Assembly (NCBI GenBank): GCA_903873915.1
Contig: CAIQQH010000042.1
Coordinates: 1 to 32,132, forward strand
DNA: 32,132 bases
From: an uncultured Flavobacteriia bacterium
Lineage (GTDB): Bacteria; Bacteroidota; Bacteroidia; Flavobacteriales_D; Crocinitomicaceae
Reading direction: 5' to 3'
This document shows, piece by piece, positions 16,285 through 26,927 of this stretch. The notes below the pieces were generated by a model. It made no database searches. It was not told the DNA's origin and was given only the letters and a program-made list of their open reading frames with translations. The number at the start of each line of letters is the position of its first letter. The stretch's first letter is position 1. A program made the position numbers and the translations under genes.

Positions 16285-17627
16285 TTTACAATGTCGTTTA
16301 GGATCTTGATGACTTCTCTATAACCCGTTTCAACTGCACCATGAACTGTTTGATGGTGTCCATTGATGTTCATGGCTTCACCGGCAAAGTATAGTTTTTT
16401 GTTGACCGATTGGGCGGCAATTTTTCTGGCATCTCCCATACCGACAGTACTGTAGGAATATGCCCCTTTCACATATGGGTTGGTGGTCCAGTTTTGCACA
16501 TGCGAGGAGATGAATGATGCTGTTGCTTGCCCACCGTACATCAGATCTAATTCTTGAAGCAAAGCATTAGTTATTGCGACATTACTTCCTAATCCCGTCA
16601 AGTATTCAGCTTGATCGCCCATGATGAATGCAAGGAGCATATTTTCATTCGTCAATTTCCCTATGCTTTCGTCGGCATAAGCTGCGCAAACAGGTCCGCC
16701 AATAATATTTTCGTCAAAGAACTTACTCGAAAATTTTAAAAACACTTTCATTCCTGCCCCCATGCCTATTTTAGAAAAGGCGTTTGTTTTCTCAGTGGGT
16801 AAAATTGGAACAAATTGAATGTCATTGGATTTCAAAATTGAAATAGGAACGGTTACAATGACCTTGTCGGCGAGATAAGTCGTGTTATTGGTGTCTGTTA
16901 CACTGATGCCGTCTTGAGAGTAGTCAATTTTTTTGACAACGGTATTTAGTATGATTTTGTCATTGACCGCTGAGGCTATTTGTTTGTCAATGAAGTCAAA
17001 ATAGGTTTCTTGAAATTTAAAATCGTCATCACCTGAAACCCAATTTTCTTCTTCTTTCATTTTCCAATACGCTGAAATGCTTGAAGCTGAAGCACCCGAG
17101 TCCCCTGCTATATTTTCCACAATGTATTGGTAGTCAGTATTAAAACCTTGCTCTGTTGCATAATCCTTAAAAGAAACATCTGGTACATTCTCTTCCTTTA
17201 AAAAGATGGAATTAATGTCCTTGGGAAGAGTATCGATCAACTGATTGTTGAACCAGTATTTTTCACTGCTGTCATCTAAGGTAATTTTGGTGTTCGATGT
17301 AGTAATTAAGTCACCCAAAATACTATTTTTCCCATGTAGCCATTGCGCTCCTAGGTCAATGGGGAAATCCGCAAACCCTTCTAGCTTGGCTAAACGCCCT
17401 CCATAACTCGTATTTGCCTCCAATAGTTGAAATTCAATTCCTTTGGATTTCAAAAGATAGGCGGCATACAAGCCAGCAGCACCCGCACCAATAATGATCA
17501 CTTTGCCATCATAGTTGATGTCCTCAAATAAGCTTTCTTTTCTGCAGGAGGAGAAAAAAACCGAGGGAATGAATAATCCACCAATGGAAAGAAAGGTGGA
17601 TTGTTTTATAAATTTTCGTCTGTCCAT
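16281..17627 (-). CDS. Exported FAD-dependent amine oxidase (flavin monoamine oxidase family)
   Basis: A 448-residue flavoprotein expected to oxidise a primary or secondary amine to an imine with release of hydrogen peroxide; the substrate is unknown. The N-terminus has a twin-arginine motif (R3-R4-K-F-I-K), a hydrophobic stretch and a lipobox-like FFSSC (C28), suggesting a Tat-exported, lipid-anchored enzyme. The dinucleotide-binding motif is VIIIGAGAAGLYAAYL (G47, G49, G52), followed by LLEANTSYGGRL and a DLGAQWLHG segment. The C-terminal FAD motif is LYFAGEAMNINGHHQTVHGAVETGYR. Length and motif order match flavin-containing amine oxidases (polyamine or monoamine type). It overlaps the downstream beta-barrel gene by 4 bases. 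No exact TAnnTTTG element is seen upstream. Confidence 0.88.
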   Translation of the reverse strand: MDRRKFIKQSTFLSIGGLFIPSVFFSSCRKESLFEDINYDGKVIIIGAGAAGLYAAYLLKSKGIEFQLLEANTSYGGRLAKLEGFADFPIDLGAQWLHGKNSILGDLITTSNTKITLDDSSEKYWFNNQLIDTLPKDINSIFLKEENVPDVSFKDYATEQGFNTDYQYIVENIAGDSGASASSISAYWKMKEEENWVSGDDDFKFQETYFDFIDKQIASAVNDKIILNTVVKKIDYSQDGISVTDTNNTTYLADKVIVTVPISILKSNDIQFVPILPTEKTNAFSKIGMGAGMKVFLKFSSKFFDENIIGGPVCAAYADESIGKLTNENMLLAFIMGDQAEYLTGLGSNVAITNALLQELDLMYGGQATASFISSHVQNWTTNPYVKGAYSYSTVGMGDARKIAAQSVNKKLYFAGEAMNINGHHQTVHGAVETGYREVIKILNDIVK

Positions 17628-17748
17628 AGTTGCAAGCTGATTGATGGGTAGCTTATTTTATTTCATTCTTTAATCGGATCGTATCTACCCAAAAGCAGCA
17701 ACTTTTAAACTGTAAAACGTGAAGTGTCGCGCGCGCACGGACAACACA

Positions 17749-18117
17749 TTACTCATGCTTCCTCCAGTACAAACGGTATTCGTTTCCTGTTTCATAGATC
17801 AATATATCAAACATAAAAACACCTTCTTTCTTTTTCTTTGATTTGGTGCCACATTCCAATAAATTCATGGGTCTGTTTTTTCCATCAATACTGCCGACCG
17901 GCCGATGCAAAGGAACATCGCCAAGCATCACAATTTCATTTAAATTGGAAAGAACAACGGCAGAATCCTTGGGGATATTTCCCAAGTAATGCTGGTGAAA
18001 TGACACCGAATCAAGAGCGTAAGCTGTTTTGTTGAATGCGATTACCTTGATGTTTTGACCAAGCGACCATGACGGCAACACCAATGAAATGGTTATGTAT
18101 AAAACAACTTTCAACAT
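17749..18117 (-). CDS. Small secreted protein of unknown function
   Basis: The 122-residue protein has a clear signal peptide (MLKVVLYITISLVLPSWSLGQ). The mature part is about 100 residues with a KSKKKKEG lysine cluster near residue 95, a single Cys (ECGTK) and a C-terminal beta-like stretch, VFMFDILIYETGNEYRLYW. No family is recognised. It is transcribed in the same direction as the amine oxidase, 121 bases upstream of it; a separate or shared transcript cannot be decided. The signal peptide and clean start support a real gene. Confidence 0.65.
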   Translation of the reverse strand: MLKVVLYITISLVLPSWSLGQNIKVIAFNKTAYALDSVSFHQHYLGNIPKDSAVVLSNLNEIVMLGDVPLHRPVGSIDGKNRPMNLLECGTKSKKKKEGVFMFDILIYETGNEYRLYWRKHE

Positions 18118-18240
18118 GATATTTTTGTTCTTTATGCTTTCAACTTAATCTACTTTTTACGCAAGAAATCTATTTATAACAACACTAAACTGGTTGATTA
18201 AATCCACCTTCAAATCTAAGCCAAATAAGATTTTTCTCCT

Positions 18241-18248
18241 CAAATATA
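18241..18248 (-). promoter_or_regulatory. Candidate promoter -7 element (TATATTTG), distant
   Basis: An exact TAnnTTTG match on the minus strand, 123 bases before the small secreted gene; a second match (TAGATTTG) lies at 18211-18218. The distance is long compared with the other genes here, so either could be chance. Confidence 0.3.
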
Positions 18249-18390
18249 ATTGAAATCAATCCAATATCCACTGTTTCAAAATTCAATTTCGCTGGATTAT
18301 GGGAAGTGATAGTGCTGACTGTAAAAATGACCCATTTGAAAAGAGCAAGATTTCGAATTGAGCATAGATTTTATTTATATCTATGACCTT

Positions 18391-18420
18391 AAAAAAAAAG
18401 AGTGACCATAAGCCACTCTT
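18391..18420 (-). terminator. Rho-independent terminator of the CotH gene
   Basis: On the minus strand AAGAGTG ... CACTCTT forms a 7-bp stem with a 9-base loop followed by a run of T (complement of the A-run 18391-18399). It starts 27 bases after the stop codon of the T9SS CotH gene. Confidence 0.85.
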
Positions 18421-18446
18421 CATTCAATCAAGCTATAAACTAAATC

Positions 18447-20720
18447 TTATTGCTTCATCATTGGGATCGATGTTGATTTACCAGAAACTTCATTCGTTAA
18501 AAGAATTCTGTAATAGCCAGACATCCATGCGGTTGAAGGGATTTCAATTTTACCTGCTGACATTTTTGTAGCGTACAATTGGCGTCCGCTCAGGTCGACA
18601 ACAATCAAAGTCAATTGCTCTTCTTGCGAAGTGACATACACCACATCCAAGGTTGGCACCGGATAAACAGATACTGCCAATGGTTGATCCAATTCATTCA
18701 AGGATACTGTGCAGTTGTTTGATGCCGCAAATGTCGGTGGTGCAAAGGTAAATGCGCCGGCATCTGGACAACGTGCGAAAGACACGTCAGTGGATTGAAT
18801 CCCGAAGGTCACATCATCAAAGAAGGCTGTCCCATTGCTAAACACAAGAGTTTCTCCGTTTGAACTCAACTTGAAGTTGGTATGCAAGCCATATTGAGAA
18901 GTATCGTCATCGGCCCAAACGATTAAGTAATCATTTGCGTCAATGAATGTTCCAGCAGGAATCTGCCACATGTTCAAGTAAAGTGGGTCATCTGAAAGGT
19001 ATAAACCTGAAACGCTCAATGGCGTTGATGTTGTATTGTACAGCTCGATCCAGTCATCGCTTTCTCCATAATTGTCAACTGCTGTAACGCTATTGCTAGC
19101 CATCAATTCATTGATTACGACTTGTCCTGCAGTAGCTACCGGCAAGGTGACCATCAAGGTGTGGAATTCATGCTCTGCACGTTGCGGGCTAAACAATCCA
19201 GCATTCGCATTTTCTGCATAGACATAATATTCCATCATCATACCAGATAAAAGCACATCGACTCCATACACATGGTCGCCGGCAGCACCGTCATTGTGTG
19301 CACCATCATCGAACATTTGTACACGTGTAAATTTCAAGGGGTGGGCAAATCGATAACCCAAATAAACCGTTGTTTCATTCGTGCAGGTTGCAGTTACGGT
19401 AACTGTTTGTCCAAAAGTAGGTGTCGCTGAGCTGAAATTGATCGATGGAATAGTTGGTGCCACTAGAATGTAGTTCGCATTTGTTCCAAAATAAGTCGCA
19501 CGTGCCGTCATGAGTGTTTGAATACCAGGGATAGATGATCCTCCTCCTGGGCCTCCACCTCCTGTAACTGCTGTTGTTAGGCTAGCTTGAAATTGTGCAT
19601 ATGTATAAAATTTGTATGGATCGGATAGAACCGCTGCATCAATTGTTGTGCGCAAGCTGTTTGCCGTGGTCAGGTAAGAACCTGAAATAAAGATCTCTTG
19701 TAACATCGTACGGATGTGTGCCAAGTACATGCGTTTGTACATTGGGTCAGCCAACATCTTCACGATCAAGGGGTGAATGGTTGACGTGCTGTTTGACATG
19801 GGATCCAAGGTTGTTGCTGTATAAGCTCCTCCCCCTGTTCCCCCTGGGAATCCGGCAAAACTCATGTTCAAATCCCAAACAGTTGGAACAAAACGACCAT
19901 TTAAATCGCGGTACATGTAGTAGTTTTGTCTAAACGCTCCAGAATACGAATCAAGATTCACCAAGACGTTATTGAAGGCAAGCATCCACAGCGCGCGATC
20001 TACATCCAAAACAGACTCTATAGTCGTGAAGTTGTTGTTCAGTGTATCCATCATTCCAATAAATTCTTTCCATCCGTACAATGACTTCATTTCATAACTC
20101 GAAGAATAGGATGCTGAATCAGTACCTAAATACTTCAAGTCTGGACTTGCCGTGCTGCCTGGACCTGCTCCACCTACTGGATTGCATTTAAAGAAAGCGC
20201 CATCATTTGTGTAGTAATGATCACCGTTGAAAGAATTGTCAATGGACTCAGCACTAGAATATACCCCTCTCAAGGTACCATTGATGTACACATTAGCGAA
20301 GTTTGCTTTCGGACAATCCATGTATTGCTCTAGGATGGCATAGGAAAGCACCTCACGAATCATCGATGGGTCATTGTATCCATTGGAAAGTTTAATGTCC
20401 GTGTACCCTTGGTAATCAGCACTTCCATGAATGTAATTCAATTCAATGTGGATAGGATTCTTGTTGCTGTTCGCATTGTACGAACTGTTTCCTTTGTACT
20501 TCACACCAACGCTGTCGTATACCACGCCATTGATGCGCACTGAATCCGCTACAAGGTAATCTTCGGTTGTTATAGCCAAAGCATCCATTTGTGCATCCCA
20601 GGTTGTAAAGCCAAAAAAGATTTCAATCGTTTGGATGGTTGCTCGATCATAAAAAGATTGTGCCGATACAGTCATCCCAAAAAAGGCGGCAAAGAAGCAA
20701 GAGAGAAAGAATTTATTCAT
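18447..20720 (-). CDS. CotH-kinase-family protein with lamin-tail domain and T9SS type-A sorting domain
   Basis: The 757-residue protein has a signal peptide (1-20, TVSAQ). Residues about 30-420 match the CotH family, whose spore-coat members are atypical protein kinases: GVKYKGNSSY (about 72-81), DIKLSNGYNDPSMIREVLSY, FANVYINGTLRGVYSS and VPTVWDLNMSF (about 280, the acidic motif). Glycine-rich linkers such as GGGGPGGGSS interrupt the chain. A lamin-tail domain at about 530-650 shows GQVVINELMASN, DDWIELYNTTSTPLSVSG and SSNGETLVF. Residues 677-757 are a type-A T9SS sorting domain (VSVYPVPTLDVVYV ... VDLSGRQLY ... SGYYRILL). The protein is therefore predicted to be secreted or surface-attached. 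Whether the kinase is active is not known: the acidic motif is WDLN where many members have WDLD. It is monocistronic, with its own terminator. Confidence 0.9.
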   Translation of the reverse strand: MNKFFLSCFFAAFFGMTVSAQSFYDRATIQTIEIFFGFTTWDAQMDALAITTEDYLVADSVRINGVVYDSVGVKYKGNSSYNANSNKNPIHIELNYIHGSADYQGYTDIKLSNGYNDPSMIREVLSYAILEQYMDCPKANFANVYINGTLRGVYSSAESIDNSFNGDHYYTNDGAFFKCNPVGGAGPGSTASPDLKYLGTDSASYSSSYEMKSLYGWKEFIGMMDTLNNNFTTIESVLDVDRALWMLAFNNVLVNLDSYSGAFRQNYYMYRDLNGRFVPTVWDLNMSFAGFPGGTGGGAYTATTLDPMSNSTSTIHPLIVKMLADPMYKRMYLAHIRTMLQEIFISGSYLTTANSLRTTIDAAVLSDPYKFYTYAQFQASLTTAVTGGGGPGGGSSIPGIQTLMTARATYFGTNANYILVAPTIPSINFSSATPTFGQTVTVTATCTNETTVYLGYRFAHPLKFTRVQMFDDGAHNDGAAGDHVYGVDVLLSGMMMEYYVYAENANAGLFSPQRAEHEFHTLMVTLPVATAGQVVINELMASNSVTAVDNYGESDDWIELYNTTSTPLSVSGLYLSDDPLYLNMWQIPAGTFIDANDYLIVWADDDTSQYGLHTNFKLSSNGETLVFSNGTAFFDDVTFGIQSTDVSFARCPDAGAFTFAPPTFAASNNCTVSLNELDQPLAVSVYPVPTLDVVYVTSQEEQLTLIVVDLSGRQLYATKMSAGKIEIPSTAWMSGYYRILLTNEVSGKSTSIPMMKQ

Positions 20721-20790
20721 TTTCTGATTTTAATTTGTTCGCAAGTTAGACTCTTTTCACTTCTTAACCTTGCGTTAACATTGGTTTTTT

Positions 20791-20823
20791 AAAAATAAAA
20801 AAACGCCCCCGAAAGAGCGTTTC
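20791..20823 (-). terminator. Rho-independent terminator of gyrB
   Basis: The minus strand reads AAACGC ... GCGTTT around a C/G-rich loop (AACGCTC can pair with GGGCGTT with one G-U pair), followed by a long T-run broken by one A. It starts about 19 bases after the gyrB stop. Confidence 0.85.
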
Positions 20824-20841
20824 ATATTAAATGTCTGATTA

Positions 20842-22824
<1,983 letters not shown>

Positions 22825-22832
22825 TTAACACG

Positions 22833-22840
22833 CAAAAATA
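22833..22840 (-). promoter_or_regulatory. Promoter -7 element (TATTTTTG) for gyrB
   Basis: Exact TAnnTTTG on the minus strand with TTG at 22865-22863, a spacing of 22 bases, which is acceptable for the Bacteroidota -33 box. The predicted leader is about 33 bases. Confidence 0.65.
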
Positions 22841-22925
22841 AGAAAACACGAGGGTTTGACGGCAATGATAACAGCGTCAGAAAGGTGAACTTATCAACAA
22901 AATATTAACGAAAAAAGACCTCGAG

Positions 22926-23468
22926 TTACTTCTTGGTAATCCACTCAATAATTTGAGGATCGTTTGGCAGAGTGCGCGGAGAAATAACCTGCTCCAACTC
23001 TCCTTTTTCATTGATCAGATATTTCTGGAAGTTCCAAGCCACTTGGTTGTCTTCCAATCCATTCATGGCTTTTGACGTTAAAAATTTGTAGACCTCATGC
23101 ATGTCCGAACCTTTCACTGAAATCTTGCCCATCATAGGAAAAGTTACGCCGTAATTTTTCTTGCAAAAGGATTCAATTTCTTCATTTGAACCAGGTTCCT
23201 GCGCCATGAAGTTGTTTGCTGGAAAACCAACGATGACAAAATTTTGGTCTTTGTATTCTTTGTACAAGGCCTCTAACTCTTCATACTGTGGCGTTAAACC
23301 ACATTTTGAAGCGGTGTTCACCACCATAATCTTCTTTCCTTTGAGGGATGAAAAGTCGAAATCCTTCCCATTGATGTCTTTCACGGTGAATTGGTGAATG
23401 GTTCCTTTCTCTTCGCCTACGAAGGCCATTGCTGCTAATACGACTGCCATTGCTAAAATTATTTTCAT
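22926..23468 (-). CDS. Exported glutathione-peroxidase-family thiol peroxidase (2-Cys type)
   Basis: The 180-residue protein reduces hydroperoxides. An N-terminal hydrophobic signal (residues 1-17) predicts export to the periplasm. The peroxidatic Cys is C56 in NTASKCGLT, with the expected partners Q90 (QEPG) and W/N in VAWNFQKYLI. C102 (ESFCKKNYG) lies 46 residues after C56, the spacing of the resolving Cys in thioredoxin-dependent members, so thioredoxin-like reductants rather than glutathione are likely. The usual FPCNQF motif is FPANNF here, so the third Cys found in many homologues is absent. It has its own promoter element and lies 131 bases upstream of gyrB on the same strand. Confidence 0.93.
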   Translation of the reverse strand: MKIILAMAVVLAAMAFVGEEKGTIHQFTVKDINGKDFDFSSLKGKKIMVVNTASKCGLTPQYEELEALYKEYKDQNFVIVGFPANNFMAQEPGSNEEIESFCKKNYGVTFPMMGKISVKGSDMHEVYKFLTSKAMNGLEDNQVAWNFQKYLINEKGELEQVISPRTLPNDPQIIEWITKK

Positions 23469-23488
23469 TTGCTTTTTTTTATTTCAAA

Positions 23489-23496
23489 CAAATTTA
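23489..23496 (-). promoter_or_regulatory. Promoter -7 element (TAAATTTG) for the peroxidase gene
   Basis: Exact TAnnTTTG on the minus strand, ending 20 bases before the ATG. No well-spaced -33 box is seen. Confidence 0.6.
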
Positions 23497-23563
23497 AGGA
23501 AACAATGTTCGCTATCTTGCATCAATCGGAAACCTTTTTCGGAAATGAACGAATAATTGAGCG

Positions 23564-24427
23564 ATGAAAACGATTTGTCTTAGTGTTGCATTTTGCGTTT
23601 TGACCTTGGTGTCGATGGCGCAGACCATGCTCTCCGGCAATTGGCAAGGACTACTTATTCGTGATGGTGGAACAATTCAACAAGCCACCATCATCTATCT
23701 AAGCATCCCATCAGACGATAAGGAGTTCAACGGGAAAACACGAGAAGAAATCCATGATACAGATCTTTTCGCAGTAAAAAAAATGAAAGGCAGTGCGAGC
23801 GCTAAAAACCTGAGCTTCCAACAAACATTCATCGAAAAAAAGAAAACGAACACCAAAACTACGTGGTGTATGCTTTCCGCTACGTTGACCTACACTGACA
23901 GCACAGGGTATATGGAAGGAAGATATACGAGCACCGATTGCAGAAGTAGCAGGGGTAAAATTATCTTATACCGTTCAACAGAAGCTTTTCCAGATGCCGA
24001 TAAATCACCTCCATCGCAGACTTGGTTCTCTACTTTTGTCTCTGATTATGGCAAAGGATATTTTTCTCCAGAAATACGAAAAAAGGAACGCGACAATTTT
24101 AAATTCCTTCCGATTTATTTTGAGTACGACCTCGCTGAAATAAAACCAGAATATTTCGATTTTCTCATTCGTCTGATCCGTGTTGTCAATGGTCATTCCG
24201 ATTTGCGCATTAAGGTCACTGGACACACAGACGCTGATGGTTCGGACCACTACAACCTTGACTTGTCTAAAAGGCGTGCAGAAGCAATTATTCAGTTCTT
24301 CACCACTCACGGACTTTCCAAAGACCGACTAGAAATCGATTTTAAAGGCGAAAGCGCACCCGTCGACAACAATTCAACTCCAGAGGGAAAGAAACACAAC
24401 CGACGTGTTGACTTTTCTTTTATTTAA
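23564..24427 (+). CDS. OmpA-family envelope protein with an unassigned N-terminal domain
   Basis: The 287-residue protein has a signal peptide (MKTICLSVAFCVLTLVSMAQ). Residues about 22-140 start LSGNWQGLLIRDGGTIQQA and look like a small beta-rich ligand-binding domain with two Cys (WCMLSA and STDCRSS). I do not recognise the family. Residues about 175-287 are an OmpA C-terminal peptidoglycan-binding domain: FEYDLAEIKPEYFD, VTGHTDADGSDHYNLDLSKRRAEA and GKKHNRRVDFSFI. No lipobox is present. A weak TATCTTG element at 23513-23519 could be its promoter. The gene is divergent from the peroxidase gene, and its last 8 bases overlap the end of the convergent TonB-dependent receptor gene. Confidence 0.85.
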   Translation: MKTICLSVAFCVLTLVSMAQTMLSGNWQGLLIRDGGTIQQATIIYLSIPSDDKEFNGKTREEIHDTDLFAVKKMKGSASAKNLSFQQTFIEKKKTNTKTTWCMLSATLTYTDSTGYMEGRYTSTDCRSSRGKIILYRSTEAFPDADKSPPSQTWFSTFVSDYGKGYFSPEIRKKERDNFKFLPIYFEYDLAEIKPEYFDFLIRLIRVVNGHSDLRIKVTGHTDADGSDHYNLDLSKRRAEAIIQFFTTHGLSKDRLEIDFKGESAPVDNNSTPEGKKHNRRVDFSFI

Positions 24428-26852
24428 AGCGGATTGGATTTTTTTTCGCAGAGAGCTCGAGGATAATTCCCAAGGTTGGCTGGACAATTCCTGAAGTGTT
24501 TTTAATGAATTTTGTCTTGTAGCGCGTTGGATCATTTGGATCTGTGATTGGCTGACCATTGGCATCTTTTTCCAGTAAAAGAATCGGTGCAACTGCCGTT
24601 TTATGTCCATACAGATTTTGAATATCCAAATAAAAGTTCATGGAGAATTTTGGTAAAAAGATCTTCTTGTCCAAACGCATGTTCAACTGATGATAGCTGG
24701 ATTCGCGCATCGTGTTTAGCAAGTTGTAATTCAATACCCCTTGACCATTCACATCCCAGACCTGTTTAATGCTGGATGTTGCCACATCAATCGGTGTGTA
24801 GGGCGATCCGCCGGAAAACAACCAACGAAAACCTAGTTCCCAACCTTTTTTGAAGCGCTTTCCACCCGTAATCGATACGATGTGACGGCTATCCCAAGAG
24901 GAGGGAATATAGCTGCCATTTTTGTCCTTGAATTCAGATCGAACAAAGGTGTATGCCACAATCCCATAAAACCCTTTGATCATTTTTTGCTGATACAAGA
25001 ATTCAGCACCATAGGCCCTGCCTGTAGAGATGGATTTCACTGCTTCATTGCCCACAACTCCAAAATCTGACCCTTGATTCGCCAAAGAAATGGAATCGTT
25101 CATAGAGAACGGATAACGGCTGTAGCCCTTGTAAAATCCTTCCACCGTGAATCGGGAAGAGAACTTTGTCAAATACTCTGTGCCAAGCACAAAATGATTA
25201 ACACGAATGTACTGCACGTCATTTTGCTTGTTGACCAAAGTTCCAGCGGCATCTCTAAAACCGAGAATGGTATAAGAAGGAAGCTGATGGAATCGCGCCA
25301 CATTGGCATTGATCGACAAACGCTCATTGACACGGTAACTTGCCGAGATCATGGGTGACAATTGATCCAAAGGATTCATGAGCGACTTTGAATAATTGCT
25401 CACATCGCTACGAAGACCTAGGGAAAGATTCAATCGTTCGGTAAATAATTTTCTATTCAATTGCGCAAACATTGACCCTTTGCTGAGGTACAAATCAGAG
25501 GTGTAATCAATAGTTATTGGCAAACCTTGCACAATGATTTTATTGTATGTGTGGTTGTTATAGCGCGCATACTCATACCCAAATCCGGCCGTCAATTTCC
25601 ATCCATTTTTGGAATAGACATGTTCAAATCTGAATTTATTTTCCGCTTCAAAAGACGAATAATCCAAGATCTTGTTTGCTTCCGTTTCGATGTTTCCAGC
25701 ATAACGACGAGATGTATTTTTCAGCATGTTTCGACTCACCACTACCGTTTGGTAGGAATGCTTCGAATAATGCAACCAATTCACCCCGAAGGTATAATTC
25801 CATTGACCCTGAGAAGGAATGTTTCCTAAAATAAATTCGTTGTATTCCTTCTTGTCGGGATCAGTAACTTTCTCGTTTACCTTTGAATTCAGTCGAAATT
25901 GATCGAAGGCGCCAAGTCCTAAGAATGTAATTTTGTTTTTGTCGTTGAGCTTCACGTTGACCTTGTATTGCGAATCGTTGTAAGTTGGTAAAAACGGCAA
26001 TTGCAATGCAGAGAACAAAAACTGAAGGTACGAGCGTCGTGCTGAAAAGATGAAATCTGCTTTTTTTCCAAGTGGACCATCCAAGGTCAGGGCCACATCG
26101 CTCGATCCCAATGCAAAATTGGTGATCAGGGCATCTGGATTTCCGTCCTTTTGTTTGAAAGCGATTACTGAACTCAATCCGTTTGCCCGACTTGATGGAA
26201 ATGCTCCAGAATAAAAGTCTACCTCACGGATAAAGTTGACATTTAACAAGCCCACTGGACCACCACTCGACCCTTGTGTAGCGAAGTGGTTAATGTTTGG
26301 AACTTCGATGCCGTCCAGGTAAAATTTATTTTCACCTGGCGATCCACCGCGAATGATGATGTCGTTTCTAAATGTCGCACGAGAAGCTACACCCGGAAAT
26401 GCCTGTAGTACTTTACTTACGTCTCTATTTGCTCCAGGAAGGCGCTCTATCTCAGTTGCATTCAATGTTTTTAGAGATACAGGAGACTCGTCTTTTCGAA
26501 CAAATGGAGATGCCTTCGCAATCACTTCTTCCTTGACGACAACAATCATTTCCATAGGAAAACTCAGTTCAACCGTTCGCGCATTGGTAACAGTTACTTC
26601 GTTGATCAGCAAATCTTGGAAACCCGACACGCTGGCTTTGAAGTTGTAAACTCCTGGCGATAGTCCATTAATTTCAAAAGTTCCATCGTCGATTGAAACT
26701 GCTCCTTTTTGCTGGTCTACGACAATTACCTTAGCAAAAGGCAGCGGCTCATTGTTTAGCGCATTGAATACTCTACCTATTACTTTTCCCGACTGCGCAA
26801 AGAAGAGCATTGGAAATAGTAAATAAACAATGAGGAGTGTTGATTTTTTCAT
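24420..26852 (-). CDS. TonB-dependent outer-membrane receptor with N-terminal carboxypeptidase-regulatory-like domain
   Basis: The 810-residue protein has a signal peptide (1-19, FFAQ). Residues about 22-100 form the carboxypeptidase-regulatory-like beta domain (GKVIGRVFNALNNEPLPFAKVIV, GTFEINGLSPGVYNFKASVSGF). Residues about 125-245 are the plug (PVSLKTLNATEIERLPGANRD, IIIRGGSPGENKFYLDGIEVPN), and the rest is a long beta-barrel. There is no SusD partner nearby and no T9SS tail, so this is not an obvious polysaccharide-utilisation locus. The ligand is unknown; siderophores, cobalamin, peptides or metals are all possible. The barrel shows ordinary aromatic-rich strands and no truncation. Its final 8 bases overlap the convergent OmpA-family gene. 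Confidence 0.92.
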   Translation of the reverse strand: MKKSTLLIVYLLFPMLFFAQSGKVIGRVFNALNNEPLPFAKVIVVDQQKGAVSIDDGTFEINGLSPGVYNFKASVSGFQDLLINEVTVTNARTVELSFPMEMIVVVKEEVIAKASPFVRKDESPVSLKTLNATEIERLPGANRDVSKVLQAFPGVASRATFRNDIIIRGGSPGENKFYLDGIEVPNINHFATQGSSGGPVGLLNVNFIREVDFYSGAFPSSRANGLSSVIAFKQKDGNPDALITNFALGSSDVALTLDGPLGKKADFIFSARRSYLQFLFSALQLPFLPTYNDSQYKVNVKLNDKNKITFLGLGAFDQFRLNSKVNEKVTDPDKKEYNEFILGNIPSQGQWNYTFGVNWLHYSKHSYQTVVVSRNMLKNTSRRYAGNIETEANKILDYSSFEAENKFRFEHVYSKNGWKLTAGFGYEYARYNNHTYNKIIVQGLPITIDYTSDLYLSKGSMFAQLNRKLFTERLNLSLGLRSDVSNYSKSLMNPLDQLSPMISASYRVNERLSINANVARFHQLPSYTILGFRDAAGTLVNKQNDVQYIRVNHFVLGTEYLTKFSSRFTVEGFYKGYSRYPFSMNDSISLANQGSDFGVVGNEAVKSISTGRAYGAEFLYQQKMIKGFYGIVAYTFVRSEFKDKNGSYIPSSWDSRHIVSITGGKRFKKGWELGFRWLFSGGSPYTPIDVATSSIKQVWDVNGQGVLNYNLLNTMRESSYHQLNMRLDKKIFLPKFSMNFYLDIQNLYGHKTAVAPILLLEKDANGQPITDPNDPTRYKTKFIKNTSGIVQPTLGIILELSAKKNPIRFK

Positions 26853-26927
26853 TCGACTAAAATTTCTTTTTTTGAATAAACAATAAACACTATGTAATGT
26901 TTAGAATACCACAGAATTATTATTCTT

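Larger units (their letters stand above)
18118..18446. other. Intergenic region with two candidate promoters and one terminator
   Basis: 329 bases without a gene. It holds the terminator of the CotH gene (18391-18420) and two exact minus-strand TAnnTTTG matches, TAGATTTG at 18218-18211 and TATATTTG at 18248-18241. Either could drive the small secreted protein through a leader of roughly 90-120 bases. The rest is AT-rich and unremarkable. Confidence 0.5.

Noticed and set aside
17715-17745. Alternating GC stretch GCGCGCGC upstream of the amine oxidase, possible Z-DNA or restriction-related site
   Set aside because: A single short run with no partner repeat or gene context; probably chance.
22855-22881. 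Inverted repeat TTTGACG ... CGTCAGA upstream of gyrB, possible operator or terminator
   Set aside because: Seven pairs including a G-T mismatch around a 13-base loop, with no T-run; too weak to call, although it spans the -33 region.
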